Of a DNA stretch of 64,000 nt, positions 25,012 to 36,262 are shown one piece after another. How positions within the stretch are numbered: position 1 is the stretch's first letter; every line of letters starts with the position of its first letter. The notes beneath the pieces were generated by a model that did no database searches, had not been told where the DNA came from, and saw only the letters and a list, made by a program, of their open reading frames with translations. This DNA comes from Diploscapter coronatus (lineage: Eukaryota; Nematoda; Chromadorea; Rhabditida; Rhabditidae). The position numbers and the translations under genes were made by a program. The stretch spans positions 23,521,201 to 23,585,200 of the forward strand of contig OZ038422.1 of NCBI GenBank assembly GCA_964036155.1, read 5' to 3'.

Positions 25012-25369
25012 TTTCTGTCTTTTTCTAAAAATTAAAAAGATCAGAAAATCAGAAAAGAAAGCGAAAATTCGAAAAAAAAAAAAGATCGATTTGAAATTAT
25101 TAAAACCGACTGAAGGAACGAACAAATTGTCAATGGAGCGCAGTTGCAGTTTGAAAATTTTGCCAACTTGGTTATTATCTTGCTCGACTTTCAATTTTCT
25201 TTATTTTTCTGGACTTGTCCATTATTTATCCTTCACGGTGGTTATGTTCTCGGCTTCAGATGCATCAACGATAACGTCTCTTTCGATGTGAATCGCTCCA
25301 AAATTTCGTTTTTCGCTTATTTTTCATTGTATTTTTTTTCTTAATTTTTTGTTAAACTTTGGCTCTAGG
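25012..25369. promoter_or_regulatory. Bidirectional intergenic region of RPB11 and COG6
   Basis: Only 358 bp separate the two start codons, so the promoters must overlap or be shared. On the minus strand an acceptor-like TTTTTAG precedes the RPB11 ATG by 13 bases. On the plus strand CTCTAG precedes the COG6 ATG by one base. No TATA box was recognised. Confidence 0.55.
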
Positions 25370-28300
25370 ATGGTAGCGGCCTCGTCAGAGACAGATCCAA
25401 CACCTTCATCTGCTGATTCGCAGGCCGGCGGACCGCAGAAGTCGGCCTCGGCCACGGAAATCGCGACTGGCGCGGGGAATCCGCTCAAGAAGAAAATCGA
25501 CCGACTCATCTCCAGCAAACTACACAATGATGCGGCAAGGATAAAAAATAAATAATACCTACTCTCTTGAAACTTTTGATAAAATTTAAAAATTATTTCT
25601 TTTTTTTTGGAAAAAAGATGAAAAATAATAACGGCCTCATAACTTGTCATCTGGTTTTTCCTGTGCTCTCTATCTTCAGATTCAATGAAACACGGGAAAT
25701 CGAGAATTGTCTTTAAAAAATAAATAGAAACATTGCAGAACTTCATCAAAGTAATCGATTACGTCGGCCCACTTGTTGATCAATTGAATATTCACATTGA
25801 AAGACGTCTGAGAAGGCAACTCGAACAGAGGGAAATCGAACTCAACAAGGAGTATCTCAAGGATTTTGAGCAGGTAGAATTCGGATAAAGCGCAAATTTT
25901 CGAGCAAGAATGGTCAAAGATCCTAAAACAAATAAGACGAGAGATTTTTAGACAAAATAGATGAAATGATTTTTTTTTCCAGATGAACCAAAACGTGCAG
26001 ACGTTCGTGGGCAAAGTGCGCGAGATGCACAGAATCAGCTCGGAGCTGACGGATCGAATTCAGCAGAACAAGGACAAAACAAAGGATCTGCTCAACAAGA
26101 CCAGTGCGCTCCAGAGTCACAAGTAGAACATTTGATTTCTCTTAAAAATTGATATTTTCTTCGAAATCTTGAATTATTTTTTTCGAAATTTTTGGATTTT
26201 AAAACTATTTTTCAGACGACTTCTTGAAGCGAAACAGCGCGCCATCGATGAGTTCCTAGACAAATTCTCGATTTCTGAGACTGAAAGAAAAGCCCTGCAC
26301 GGAAATCCGAATGGTCAGAATGGTTTTTTTTTTTTTTTTTTTAAATTAACTCTGTACAGTTGTCAAATCTAATGACTACAAGGGATAGAGGTAGGGAAAG
26401 ATAGACTATTTCGGTCTCAAAATTATCAGCAACATGAGAAAAGCTAGTCTAACCTACCGAGTTCCTACCCTTATCCCTGTTTTGCTAGTGTACGGCTTTT
26501 ACAAGAAAACGTCAGAATTTCAATGAAAAGTCATTCTTTTATGATTTTTCAGACGGCACCGTGTCGATGGAGTTCTTCCCTGCTCTGGAGCGCGTCAAGA
26601 CCATCTACGATCAGAGCAAGCAGCTGCTAAGGACTAGTCAGGATCATTCCGCTGCGTAGGATTTTTGAACATTTTTAGAAGTTCATTTTACACGGAAAAG
26701 ATAAAATTTGAAACGTCAAAAATTTTTACAAAATCCACTTCCTCGAGAATAAATTATTTTCAGAATTGAAATAATGGATGAAATGGGCAAGTTGATGAGC
26801 GACGCCTACATCACCCTTCAAGCCAGTGCAAGCAGTAAGGAATTTTCGAAGATTTAAAAATAAAATTAAAATCGAAATATTTGAGGAGAATGCCGTCTCC
26901 TGTCGACGGATTACAGCGACGTGAAGGGAGTGCTCTGCAGATCGCTCGCTGTGCTACAGGAGAGATATGGGCTGTTGAAGCATACATTGGGTGAGTCATT
27001 TTTAACCTTTAAAGTTGGGTGTACCATGGGTTTCTTTATAGTTGACCAAAATAAAATGAATAGTTGACTGAGTTTTCATAACCTTGATAAAAGAGTTGTG
27101 AACACATCTAATTTTGATAGTAATGGATTTCAGATGAATACGCGACCGGTCGCAAGGGCTACATTCTCAAGTACTACATCGACGCACTGATCAAGGGTGC
27201 GCACAGAAACGGAAGACCAATCGAGCTGATGAGTCACGATTCTTTGAGGTAATTAACGAGACAATAGGGATAATTAGTGGGAATAATTGATAAAAACGAG
27301 TTTAATCATTGAATAATTAAGTGGATAATTATTCGACTTTAGGTACATCGGAGACATGCTGGCGTGGATCTACGAGGCGATCGAGAGTGAGCGAGAACTG
27401 CTTCAGTTTATGCTGAAAGATTGCAAGCCTGAAGGTTGGTTGACAGTTTTTAATTTAAAAACCTACACAAAATCTTTCTTTGGAAAGTCTATGCTGGTTT
27501 AGGCTGAATATTGTTGATAAGGGATAAAATTACATAAATTTTTAGACAGAAAAATCAACTTCTCAAAATGATTATTTTCAGCAATGCAAGAGCACGGCAC
27601 GTACGTTCTGAGCGAGATTTCCTCGGCCCTGAATGCTCCTTTGAAGGTAATCTCTTCTTCTTCTGATAAGAAGAAAATAGTCAAGTTTCAGACCCGCGTT
27701 GAGCAGTCGATGAACGCCGAGCAGAACTGTGTCATACTCTACCGTCTCTCGGCTCTCTTCAACTTCTATGCAGAGAAATTATCGTGAGTTAATTGGCCAA
27801 TTAACTCTCCAATTTGCCATTTTTAATCAGCTAACTATCGAGTTAATCCCCCTTTAATTACAGACCAATTATTGGCGCTGATTCGCAATTAGCGAGGACA
27901 ATTGTCGAGTTGAACGAGTTGGCGCTCAACCTGTTCTTCTCCTCGCTGAGCACTGCTGTTAGGAAGTTGTTGACTAAAGTAATTTTTTTTTGGAAAAACC
28001 AAATTTCCTTCAAATTCAAGTCCCAGAAAATATTTGTTAAACAATGAAATGTTTCAGATGGGCGCTCCAGATTATGACCTACTTCCTGTTCCCGCAGTCC
28101 ATCAGGTTCTCCTCCTGCTGCGTGACATTCTGGACACCCACGATGGCGCAATGACAAGTCGCTCGAACGCTCAGGAGGAATTCCAACAGGCTCGAAGCTT
28201 TCATGAGTCGTAATTTTACAAGAATAAAGTTTTAGATTTTCGCGCATGTTCTAGACCCTCTCCACAATGCAATTCAAATCGCCGCAACGCATCTCCACTC

Positions 28301-29708
28301 TCCTTTGGGTAGGTTTCAAATTTCGATGAAAATGAAATATAAAGCGGAAGATTTATTAAGTTCACTTTTGACCGATATTAAAATAAAAATCATTTCTACA
28401 TTGATTTTTTCCCGATTTATGCAATTTTAAAAGCTAATTCTGACAATTTTCAGACATAGCGGTTTACACTCTGAATTGCCTGACTGCAATCAACTCTCTG
28501 GTGACGCTTTATCAGTTCACTGACAGGAGACTGGAGATGCTCAAGGCTTCGGTAAATATCCTGGATTTGAAAGAACAAATGTCGTATTTGATTTCGAAAC
28601 TTATTTGAAGCATAGTTTTGAAAAAAGAAAATGCCCGATGTTTTTCTGCAAATACAGTATTTTCAGATGGAGGCGAACGAAGACGTCCTTGTTTCCGAAG
28701 AAGCCTCGAATATTCTCGCTTCGACGGGACTCGTAGAAATCTACAGGAAGGCCGCTGCACATGATACAAATCAGGTAGTTTTCTTGTTCGAGAAAAGTGC
28801 GTCGGAACCATCGATAACTTTTGAAATATAGTTTGAAGGTTTCGCGAAACATATCTTTTTTTGTAAAGGGAAAGCATTTGATGCAGCTAAACTTTCTGAA
28901 TTGAAAGCAGCAGTGTATGATGCAAATCAGGCATCTATGATATCGACAAAACACCTTTTATCATCGATATTTTTTGAGATCTAAAAGGACATTTTTGTGA
29001 AGCATGCAAAATTTTCAGTTTGATAATTTATAAAATTGAGGGCCCTCTATCAGCCATCCCCAGTATGGACTCTGCGTCGATCATGCACGCGTTCAATCAA
29101 TTCGACTCGTTTCTGGCCCGACCGGACAGTTGCAGACTCGATCAGGTCGCCAAAATTAGCAGTGCCAGGATTAGGTTTGTTTTTCCAGCTTTTCATTAAA
29201 AATTCAAAAGTTTAAAGATACAAACTTTTTCTTCGAAACTCTATCAAATTTTCCCCCAAATCTATAAGAGGACAAGGCTATAGATATTTTATATGAAGTT
29301 ATACTTTAAATGATTTTTTGAAACCTGGAAAATTACTCATTTTCTAAAATGACTTTTTTTTATTTGATATTTTCAGGGACCTGGTTCGAAGCAGGACGAT
29401 GGAGAACGTGATCGCTGCCTACTCGACGATTCACAGGAAACTGGTCGATCCTTCCAACAAATACGAGAACATCAACTACAAATCCGTGGAACAGGTCGGT
29501 TTTAATAGAAAATTAAATTTCGATGACTATTTGGAAACCGTGAGATATTGAAACACGAGACATAGACAGGAATAGAGTAGAGAAGAATAGGATTAAGTAT
29601 TCATTTCATATCATTTCTTCATGTTTCGTGCCTCGAATTCACTGGTTCCAGATTTCCAATTACGTAACTGAATTTCGAAAATTTTAGGTGAAGGAACTCC
29701 TCAAATGA
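25370..29708 (+). CDS. cogc-6: Conserved oligomeric Golgi complex subunit 6
   Basis: COG6 is a lobe-B subunit of the COG tether, which retrieves Golgi glycosyltransferases in retrograde vesicles. Nineteen exons sum to 1980 nt (659 aa); human COG6 is 657 aa. Landmarks in order: NPLKKKIDRLISSKL; LRRQLEQREIELNKEYL; FFPALERVKTIYDQSKQLLRT; AIEIMDEMGKL; LDEYATGRKGYILKYYIDAL; GDMLAWIYEA; YQFTDRRLEML; HAFNQFDSFLARPDS; KYENIN near the end. Exons: 25370-25534, 25739-25873, 25983-26122, 26216-26313, 26553-26655, 26764-26834, 26886-26990, 27134-27248, 27343-27434, 27582-27646, 27692-27783, 27864-27978, 28058-28189, 28236-28308, 28454-28551, 28667-28774, 29041-29174, 29377-29494, 29688-29708. Two introns (after 25534 and 28189) can only be spliced as GC-AG, and two acceptors (26886, 29041) are GAG. 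Confidence 0.94.
26354..26493. repeat. Imperfect inverted repeat in a COG6 intron
   Basis: ACAAGGGATAGAGGTAGGG (from about 26379) recurs inverted as ACAGGGATAAGGGTAGG on the minus strand near 26480. TAGACTA and an outer GTACA also pair. Arms are about 35-40 bp at roughly three-quarters identity. It is preceded by an 18-20 nt T run. Confidence 0.5.
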
Positions 29709-30379
29709 ATGTGATATTTGGATTATGGGCAATTATTCATTATTCTAATTTATTCAATTCTAGTGGAAGAAAAGAACGCTGAATCATAATAGCCTGCGAT
29801 AAAATCGAATTGTTTCTATCATATCAGAAGATTTTCAGAGCAATAAAATATTGAATTTTTGAAAAATTGAGGAATAACTAAGTTTGTTGGTTGAAATCCG
29901 TTAACAAATACTTTTATGAGTTTAGCCTCGTTTCAAAGGATTTATATATGAGTAAAAACCTCTCTCAAAGATTTTAGTTTGAGTAAAATTATTATCAAAA
30001 TTAAACGAAAACATTTGAGAATAAGAAATAATATTGAAAAAGTAAACAACTTTTCTATAATTTGGATAAGTTTCAAAAATTTCACTTATGATTTTGAAAA
30101 TATATTTCTCAATCTCTAGAAGAACTAACTATACTAATACCGCGTTTTTCATTCTTCTAGAAATATGCTACTTTCTCTATTTAAGACATGTCGTTATTTC
30201 ATAACCCGGGTCGAAAAGAGCGATTGCATTGTACACGTCGCTCTAACAGAGAGTGGAAAAGAAAACAAGAAAAAGAGTGAAAGAGTGACATTATTGTTTT
30301 CCGCAAAAATCCATTTGAATTTCTTGATGATTTTCTTTATCATTCAAAAAATTGACATTTATTGATTTTAGAATTTAGT
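29709..30379. other. Intergenic between COG6 and RHBDD1
   Basis: AT-rich, with no conserved exon seen. An AATAAA at 29842-29847 is the likely COG6 poly(A) signal. The end of the gap has TTTTAG and TTTAG acceptor-like sequences just before the RHBDD1 ATG. Confidence 0.5.
29842..29847 (+). terminator. Probable COG6 polyadenylation signal
   Basis: AATAAA 134 nt after the COG6 stop codon. Confidence 0.5.
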
Positions 30380-32632
30380 ATGTTTCGTAATCGACAGAGA
30401 CAACAGCGTCAAAATCTCGGCGTTTACCTCCTGGCCTACCAGCTAATGACAGCCGGACCCATTCCGCCTGTAACTCTCGGTGCAATTGCTTTGCAGGTTA
30501 GCTAATTGAATGATAGTTGAATAATTAATAGAGTTAATTGACCAATTATCTCATCAAATTTCAACTATTACACTAATTTCAGGTGGCAATTTACCTCGGT
30601 TTCATTCCAGCGTTGGATCTGGATAAGACAAGTGGGTTTCTTTCTTGACTTTTTGAGGAAAAGAAATGATATCGACAAGGAAATAGAATATCTTGTGAGA
30701 ACTAATTACCTAAAATGAATCTTTGACGAAGGAAACAATTTAGTTTTCTGAAATAAATAAGATGGCGAAAAAAACTATTTTAGGATCCCTCTGCTTGATT
30801 CCCTACCGCATCATCCAAAAAGGCGAATGGATCCGTCTCCTTGCTCCAATCGTGATGCACGCAGACGACATGCACTTGTACTACAACATGGCATCGCTGC
30901 TTTGGAAGGTGGGACAATTTTGTCTGTGTGTTGAATAGTTCTTTGAGCCTGGTTATCGACGACTTTTCGAGTCTGTTTATCAATTTACTCTTGTTTTGAA
31001 ACATACTTGTGTAAAAATCACTTTTACTATTCTTGAAGAATAATCTTGTGTTTTAAATCCCGTCGCATCGAACTGTTTATTTGAAATGAAACACATCTTT
31101 ATTTTTTATTTAAACTTACAAATTTTCACAAAATATTAATTTCACACCACTTCTGTCAATTTTTACCTAAATTCTGAAACCTATTCTTTTCTGTTTTCAG
31201 GGCCGCAAGCTGGAGAATTGGATGGGCTCTGTACGATTTGCCTCGGTTCTGGCGGTCCTCTCCCTGGCCTCGTCAGCGACGGCCGTTCTTCTCAGCTTCG
31301 TTCTCGACGAATTCCTGCAAAGTGGTTATTCCATGCAGTGCGCAGTGGGATTTTCTGGTAAGTTCCTATATTTAATTCAAGAAATCGCTATTTTCTCTTA
31401 TTCTAAAGATCGGATTGAACTTTTTCTGCATTCTTTCCCCTATGCATTATTCTTGAAAAAATCTAGATTTTCTTGAAAATCTTTTAAAAAAATGTTAAGG
31501 TTATGTTTCAGGCGTTCTTTTCGCTCTAAAAGTTCTTGTGAGCACATACCTGGCCGATGAGGACAACTATCTGTTCGGCTGGATGCCGATTCCCTCGAAA
31601 TACGTCGCCTGGGCTGAACTTGTACTCATTCAGGTAGTTTCTAAGCTTATTGAAAAATCCTTTGAATTAGCAGGCGAACTATTGATGGAGAAGAACAATT
31701 CGGAATTTCCTAGTTTCTTGCTTTTAGTGAGAAATTTCAAACGAAAATTCAGGCAATAACTCCGAACGCCTCTTTCGTCGGCCATTTGGCTGGAATTCTG
31801 GCTGGTTTGATGTACACCTACGGACCACTCAGAGTCCTTTCTGACATCGTTGCGTCATCGTTTTTGGCAGGTAGGAAATTTTATCAGTTATGTACTAATT
31901 TGCTACGTTTCGAATTTCTAAGTTCTAAAGTATTGGAGAATGAATTCGAATGTAGATTTTATCGAAAACTGAAGAAAAATGCAATCAGCATTCGGGTTTC
32001 TCTCCCAAAGATGCGGACTCGCAATTAATTATTTCTTCTTGAAATATTTATTTTTAGACGGCCAAAATCGGCGAGATCCGACTGCGCCAAGGTACGAAAA
32101 CGATGATTACGGCGATGTGAATGACAGACCGGACGAAAGGGCGTTCAGGGGCGGGGCTGGGTATGCTAGAAGGGACGATTTCAAGTCAGCTTTTCATTTG
32201 TTTTAATTTTGTCTCAAATCGATTTCAAGGTCGGCCATCGTTTGAAGTTATTGTATATGTAGACTTTTTGAAACATCCTAAATTCGATTTTCTAAAATAT
32301 CGATAGATAATTTCCATTAGTGACCCTCAAAAATATCGATGCATCTTGTTACTGGACAAGACATTCATCGTAAGAAATATAGCGAATTTATTTCCTTTAT
32401 GAAAATTCATTAAGTGACTCAAAAATAACGGAGAACCTAGACTGTATGAAATAATATCTCAAAATGTTAACTTATATGGAGTCTGCTGAGGAAAGATTCA
32501 ATTTTCAGCGAATTCACCGGCGGTCTTTCTGAAGAAGAGCAGATACGCCGTGCGATGGAGGAATCGAGAAGATATCAGCAACCAAATCAACCATATCAGA
32601 GGATTCCCTACGGGTGGAATGTCGATGATTGA
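30380..32632 (+). CDS. RHBDD1: ER rhomboid intramembrane protease RHBDD1/RHBDL4
   Basis: RHBDL4 cleaves ubiquitinated membrane clients in the ER for p97-dependent degradation. Eight exons (30380-30496, 30583-30631, 30784-30908, 31201-31357, 31512-31633, 31753-31870, 32058-32184, 32509-32632) give 312 aa; human RHBDD1 is 315 aa. The six-helix rhomboid core is present: basic start MFRNRQRQQRQN; WIRLLAPIVMHADDMHLYYN; catalytic serine in GFSGVLFALK; catalytic histidine in SFVGHLAGILAGLMYTYGPL. The C-terminal tail carries a ubiquitin-interacting motif (LSEEEQIRRAMEESRR), which is diagnostic of this subfamily. The arginine-rich VCP-binding motif found at the extreme C-terminus of vertebrate RHBDL4 is not visible; the protein ends GWNVDD. 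Confidence 0.93.
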
Positions 32633-35600
32633 TTTATTATTGATTTTTAATTAGTTGTTCAAAAATATAGGCTATTACTAAATTCCTATGAAAAGCCAAT
32701 ACTATTTCTCCTATTCCCACCTACCTTCTTGGCATTTTTCATCGGGGTTCATCGGGATTTAGAACCCGCCAAAGTGTATCATAAGACTTCAAGTTTATAA
32801 AAATTAAAATTCTTGAAAACTTTACTTACTTTTTCCTTTATTAATGATTTTTTTCAGATCTATTTCTTTTTCAATATATATTACTTTTACAAGTTTGAAA
32901 TATAATTTATTTTAGACGGGTCAGTAATTGCAATTTTAACAAAAAAGGTGATAAAAAACTTGTAAATAAAGAAAGTTTCTGTTTTTTTTTTTTTAAGTAT
33001 AATTCGTGCGTAATTTGGTTTGAAAACCAATCATTTTATTTATCATTTTCGCCGCAAAAAATTGCTTGTTTTTGAGATTTTTGAATTTTTGCCATAATTC
33101 TCGATTTCTTTCACTTTTTGTGCTAGAGTGGAGCCCTCCCCTCTCGCCAATGACGTTTAAAATCTTTCTTTTCGTCTCTTAAGTTTCAATACTATTTCTC
33201 CTTTCCTTTTCTCTTCTTTTCCAATGCTATTTCTCCGTTGGTCCCTTTTTCTGATTTCTTTTCGACCCTTTAAGAATGCAGCGCTATTTTCTTTTTCAGA
33301 GGGATTTCAGAAAAATGAGTGATGATGAAATGATCATTTTTGGAACTTTTCTAGGAATTTTTGGAATCGTGTTGGATAAAAAGAGACTAACAATTTTAAT
33401 TTTTGAAGAGAAAAGGAAGGTGTTTCAGGAACAAGCCTCGAGACACTTGGGCGGCAAGAAAATTGGCACCATCACCCAAAACTTGGAACTCGGCCAGGAA
33501 ACCAGAAATTCAAGTATAATTTTCGAAAATTCGTAAAAATAACAAAACATAAGAAAATGAGAAGATTTTCTAGAAAGGACATTCTATCCATGTCTGGGGA
33601 TTTAACTCGAGACACGAGAAATAATTCGGATATGTGAAATTCCTCCCATAAAATAGGGCTAGGATTAGGCAGCGAATTTGATGAAATCCCAACAAACCCA
33701 TTAAATTTATGCTATTTTCAAGCGAAATGACTCATTTTCGATCGATTTCTGGAAGTTTCTGAAATTAAATTCTTTCGAAAACTCGGAAAACTATTCAAGG
33801 GATCTAGCTTAAAATGCGTACATTTTCAACATGATTTTTGAAATTTTACAAGTAAGGTAGTCTAAAAATAAGACCACTTTCAATACGACTCATAAAAATG
33901 CGCGTAGAATTAGTTACACTCTTTTCACGAATACGCGATTTTGTCGGAACATTTTTCTGCAATTTTTCAATGCGATTCCCTGATTTTTTCGCATTTCGTG
34001 TGCCCCTTTCTCGCTTATTTTCGACCCCCCTTTACTTCTTTTCCTTTGCAAGATAGGATGGAAAAAATAAAGGGCGAAAAATAGAGGGGAAAAGAAGCAA
34101 AAACCCAATAAATAGTGTGGGAAAAGAGAAATAGACGCAGAGAGATCTCCTCTCTTTACTCGATATGTCATTACTCTCATCTGTTCCCACACTATTTCCC
34201 CCTCCCCACGGCCTCACAAAACATAGACTGCAAAAGGGCGAGACGAATGAGAAAACGAAAATAGAGAAAGCGACGAGAGAGCATGGTAAATGAAGAGAGT
34301 CGGTCAGAGAAAAACAGATAACGGAGAAATAGAAAGAGGGTCTATGTGATTAGAGAGAAGGAAAAAACGGCTAATATAAGTGAGGATATAAAGAAAACGA
34401 TGAGTAAATTTTTAGAAAAGGAAATTAACCGAGAAAATAAAAGGAATAAATACGAAAAAATGAAATATTAATTTTCAGACAAACCGCGGAGAAGTTCAAA
34501 TCGAAAGCGACAAGACGCAAGGCGAAATTTCGTCAGATTTCCACAAAACAAAGGTATTTTTACTCGATTTTATGAAAAATAGCGAAAAATGTCGAGGCGA
34601 AACGTTTTATCAGCCATTGCAAACTTGGCTAGAAAACGGGAATCAGTATGGTCACATGAGATACGTTCTAACTGCGATAAATAACACATTTGATTCCAAA
34701 AAAGTGGTTATGATTTGTATAAAACTCGCCTAATTTTACTAACCTCTAAAGATAATTAGGGATAGTTTAAGGTGCGAAATAATGGAAATAATTGAAATAA
34801 TTAGCATAAAATTACAAATTTTTGAGTCTTCCCGCTAAATTTTATATCCTGGTTATGGTGATTATCTTGGTAATTATTTGGGGGTAAAGTATGAATGTTT
34901 TTATCATCAGTTTGTCGAACTTTCTCGATTTTGATTCATTTTTGAATTTATCGGTTTGTCGATGGTTAGGTCGCGTTTCATTTGGTCGGTCCCTCGATGT
35001 CTGCGTCCTTGCCCCCGCGCCTAAACGAATGGCCTCTAAACTCCTTGCACCCACGAATCTCTGACACTCTAGCCGCGACAGAGAGAGTGGGAAGAGATGG
35101 CGACGCAGCGAGAGAGCAGAGACGCAGACGACGAGGGAGAGGAGAGAGGGGAGCGAGAGAGCGCAATTCCCAGTTCCCCTTCGCAGACTGAATTCGAAAA
35201 CGCGGGACGGACGAGCGTTTTGCCGACCACACCGTTCCGCACTCATTTTTATCCCGTCACACGCGGGAGCTTCCCACTTCTATTTTCCACTAATTTTCGC
35301 CAAAATCCGACAACTTTAACCCAAGTTATGCTAATTTTTATGTAACTCCGTCCAAAATTATCGCACGATTTTGAAATTAGGGGCAAACGATAGAGCACAT
35401 CGAGGAGCATATCCTGACCAAATTTCACGAAAGTCCGACATTTCTGAGCCGACTTATGCTTGATTCAATTCTGAGACTAATACGTCATCACGCTACTAGG
35501 AACATTTATCAACGCATTCCGATGATAATTGATAATCCGTTATTTGGATTATCATTTTGCACCATCTAGTTCGATTAAATAATAGTCTCTCATTAGCCTA

Positions 35601-36097
35601 ATTACCCGATTAATTACCCTGAGCTTTAATTATATTCCGGGCTAATCAGTTAAATTATCCTCATGTGAATTATTGCACGTGATTTTTAAGAGCGTATACG
35701 CTTTGTCGGAGGCTTTTATTTCGATAATTAACTTTTTAGCCCCAAATTTTGACATTTTCGTTAAGAAATGCCCACCTTTGCGTTATGAGAGTGCGCTATC
35801 AGAATACGCTTTTATTTTGTTATTTCTATATTTAGACAATTGGTAAAGTTGTATTTTAAATTTCCAACCTCATTTTCCTCGAATATTTTGATTTCCGAGT
35901 TTAAATTTATGCGATCAAAGATCAACTCTCCTAAGATTCGCCTAAAATATTTCAACTTCCTGCATTTTTCTATAATTTCTAGCAGAAATCTTTTTTTTTC
36001 AACTTATCATTTTTCTTTTAAAGAAAAGTTTAAATTACTCGACGGTAATCCAAATTTGTTCTAATAGTTGCCAATTACTCATTTTTAATATTTTCAG
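32633..36097. other. Intergenic region upstream of TBL1, with promoter-like patches
   Basis: After the RHBDD1 stop (AATAAA at 32965-32970) come pyrimidine-rich DNA (33120-33300), purine-rich DNA (34060-34460) and a GC-richer patch (34960-35250) with a perfect GAGACGCAGA at 35119-35128. GAGACGCAGA/TCTGCGTCTC is a recurrent promoter word in Caenorhabditis. 35500-35700 is full of TAATTA/GATAATT units. A possible small spliced gene (33315 onward) is listed separately. Confidence 0.5.
33315..34553 (+). CDS. Candidate small spliced gene or upstream ORF before TBL1 (weak)
   Basis: An ATG (MSDDEMIIFG) follows GGGATTTCAG by four bases, the typical nematode start context. The frame stays open to 33536. 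An internal acceptor-like GTGTTTCAG (33428) and a donor (AATTCAA-GTATAA, about 33513) bound a more protein-like piece (LGGKKIGTITQNLELGQE). A second open exon-like block lies at 34479-34553, between TTTTCAG and AAAG-GTATTT, and is basic (RRSSNRKRQDARRN) in the joining frame. The same phase stays open into 36098-36239, before the TBL1 ATG. No family is recognised. It could be a taxon-specific small protein, a TBL1 upstream ORF, untranslated leader exons, or chance. Confidence 0.25.
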
Positions 36098-36262
36098 AAT
36101 CCCGTTCGATCTGTTTGTTGTTTGGTTGGTTCGCACTGATCCCCTCTCGATCCAACTCAGTTCCCCGAATCCGCTCATTTGTTCCGACAGCAAATGCGCC
36201 AACAGCGGATCGGCTCTACGAACAGCAGCAAGTAGCCTAAATTCTGAGATTAGCCGATCAAA
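36098..36262 (+). other. Probable 5' leader exon of TBL1
   Basis: The sequence from the acceptor ATATTTTCAG (ending 36097) to the ATG at 36263 is GC-richer than its flanks and reads straight into the first coding exon without another acceptor. It is therefore most likely the 5' untranslated part of the exon that starts TBL1 translation. Confidence 0.55.

Noticed and set aside
25324..25749. 141-codon minus-strand frame
   Set aside because: Antisense to the first COG6 exon and first intron.
34842..35345. Overlapping frames on both strands in the GC-richer patch
   Set aside because: Open because of base composition (Arg/Ser-rich on every frame); better read as promoter DNA.
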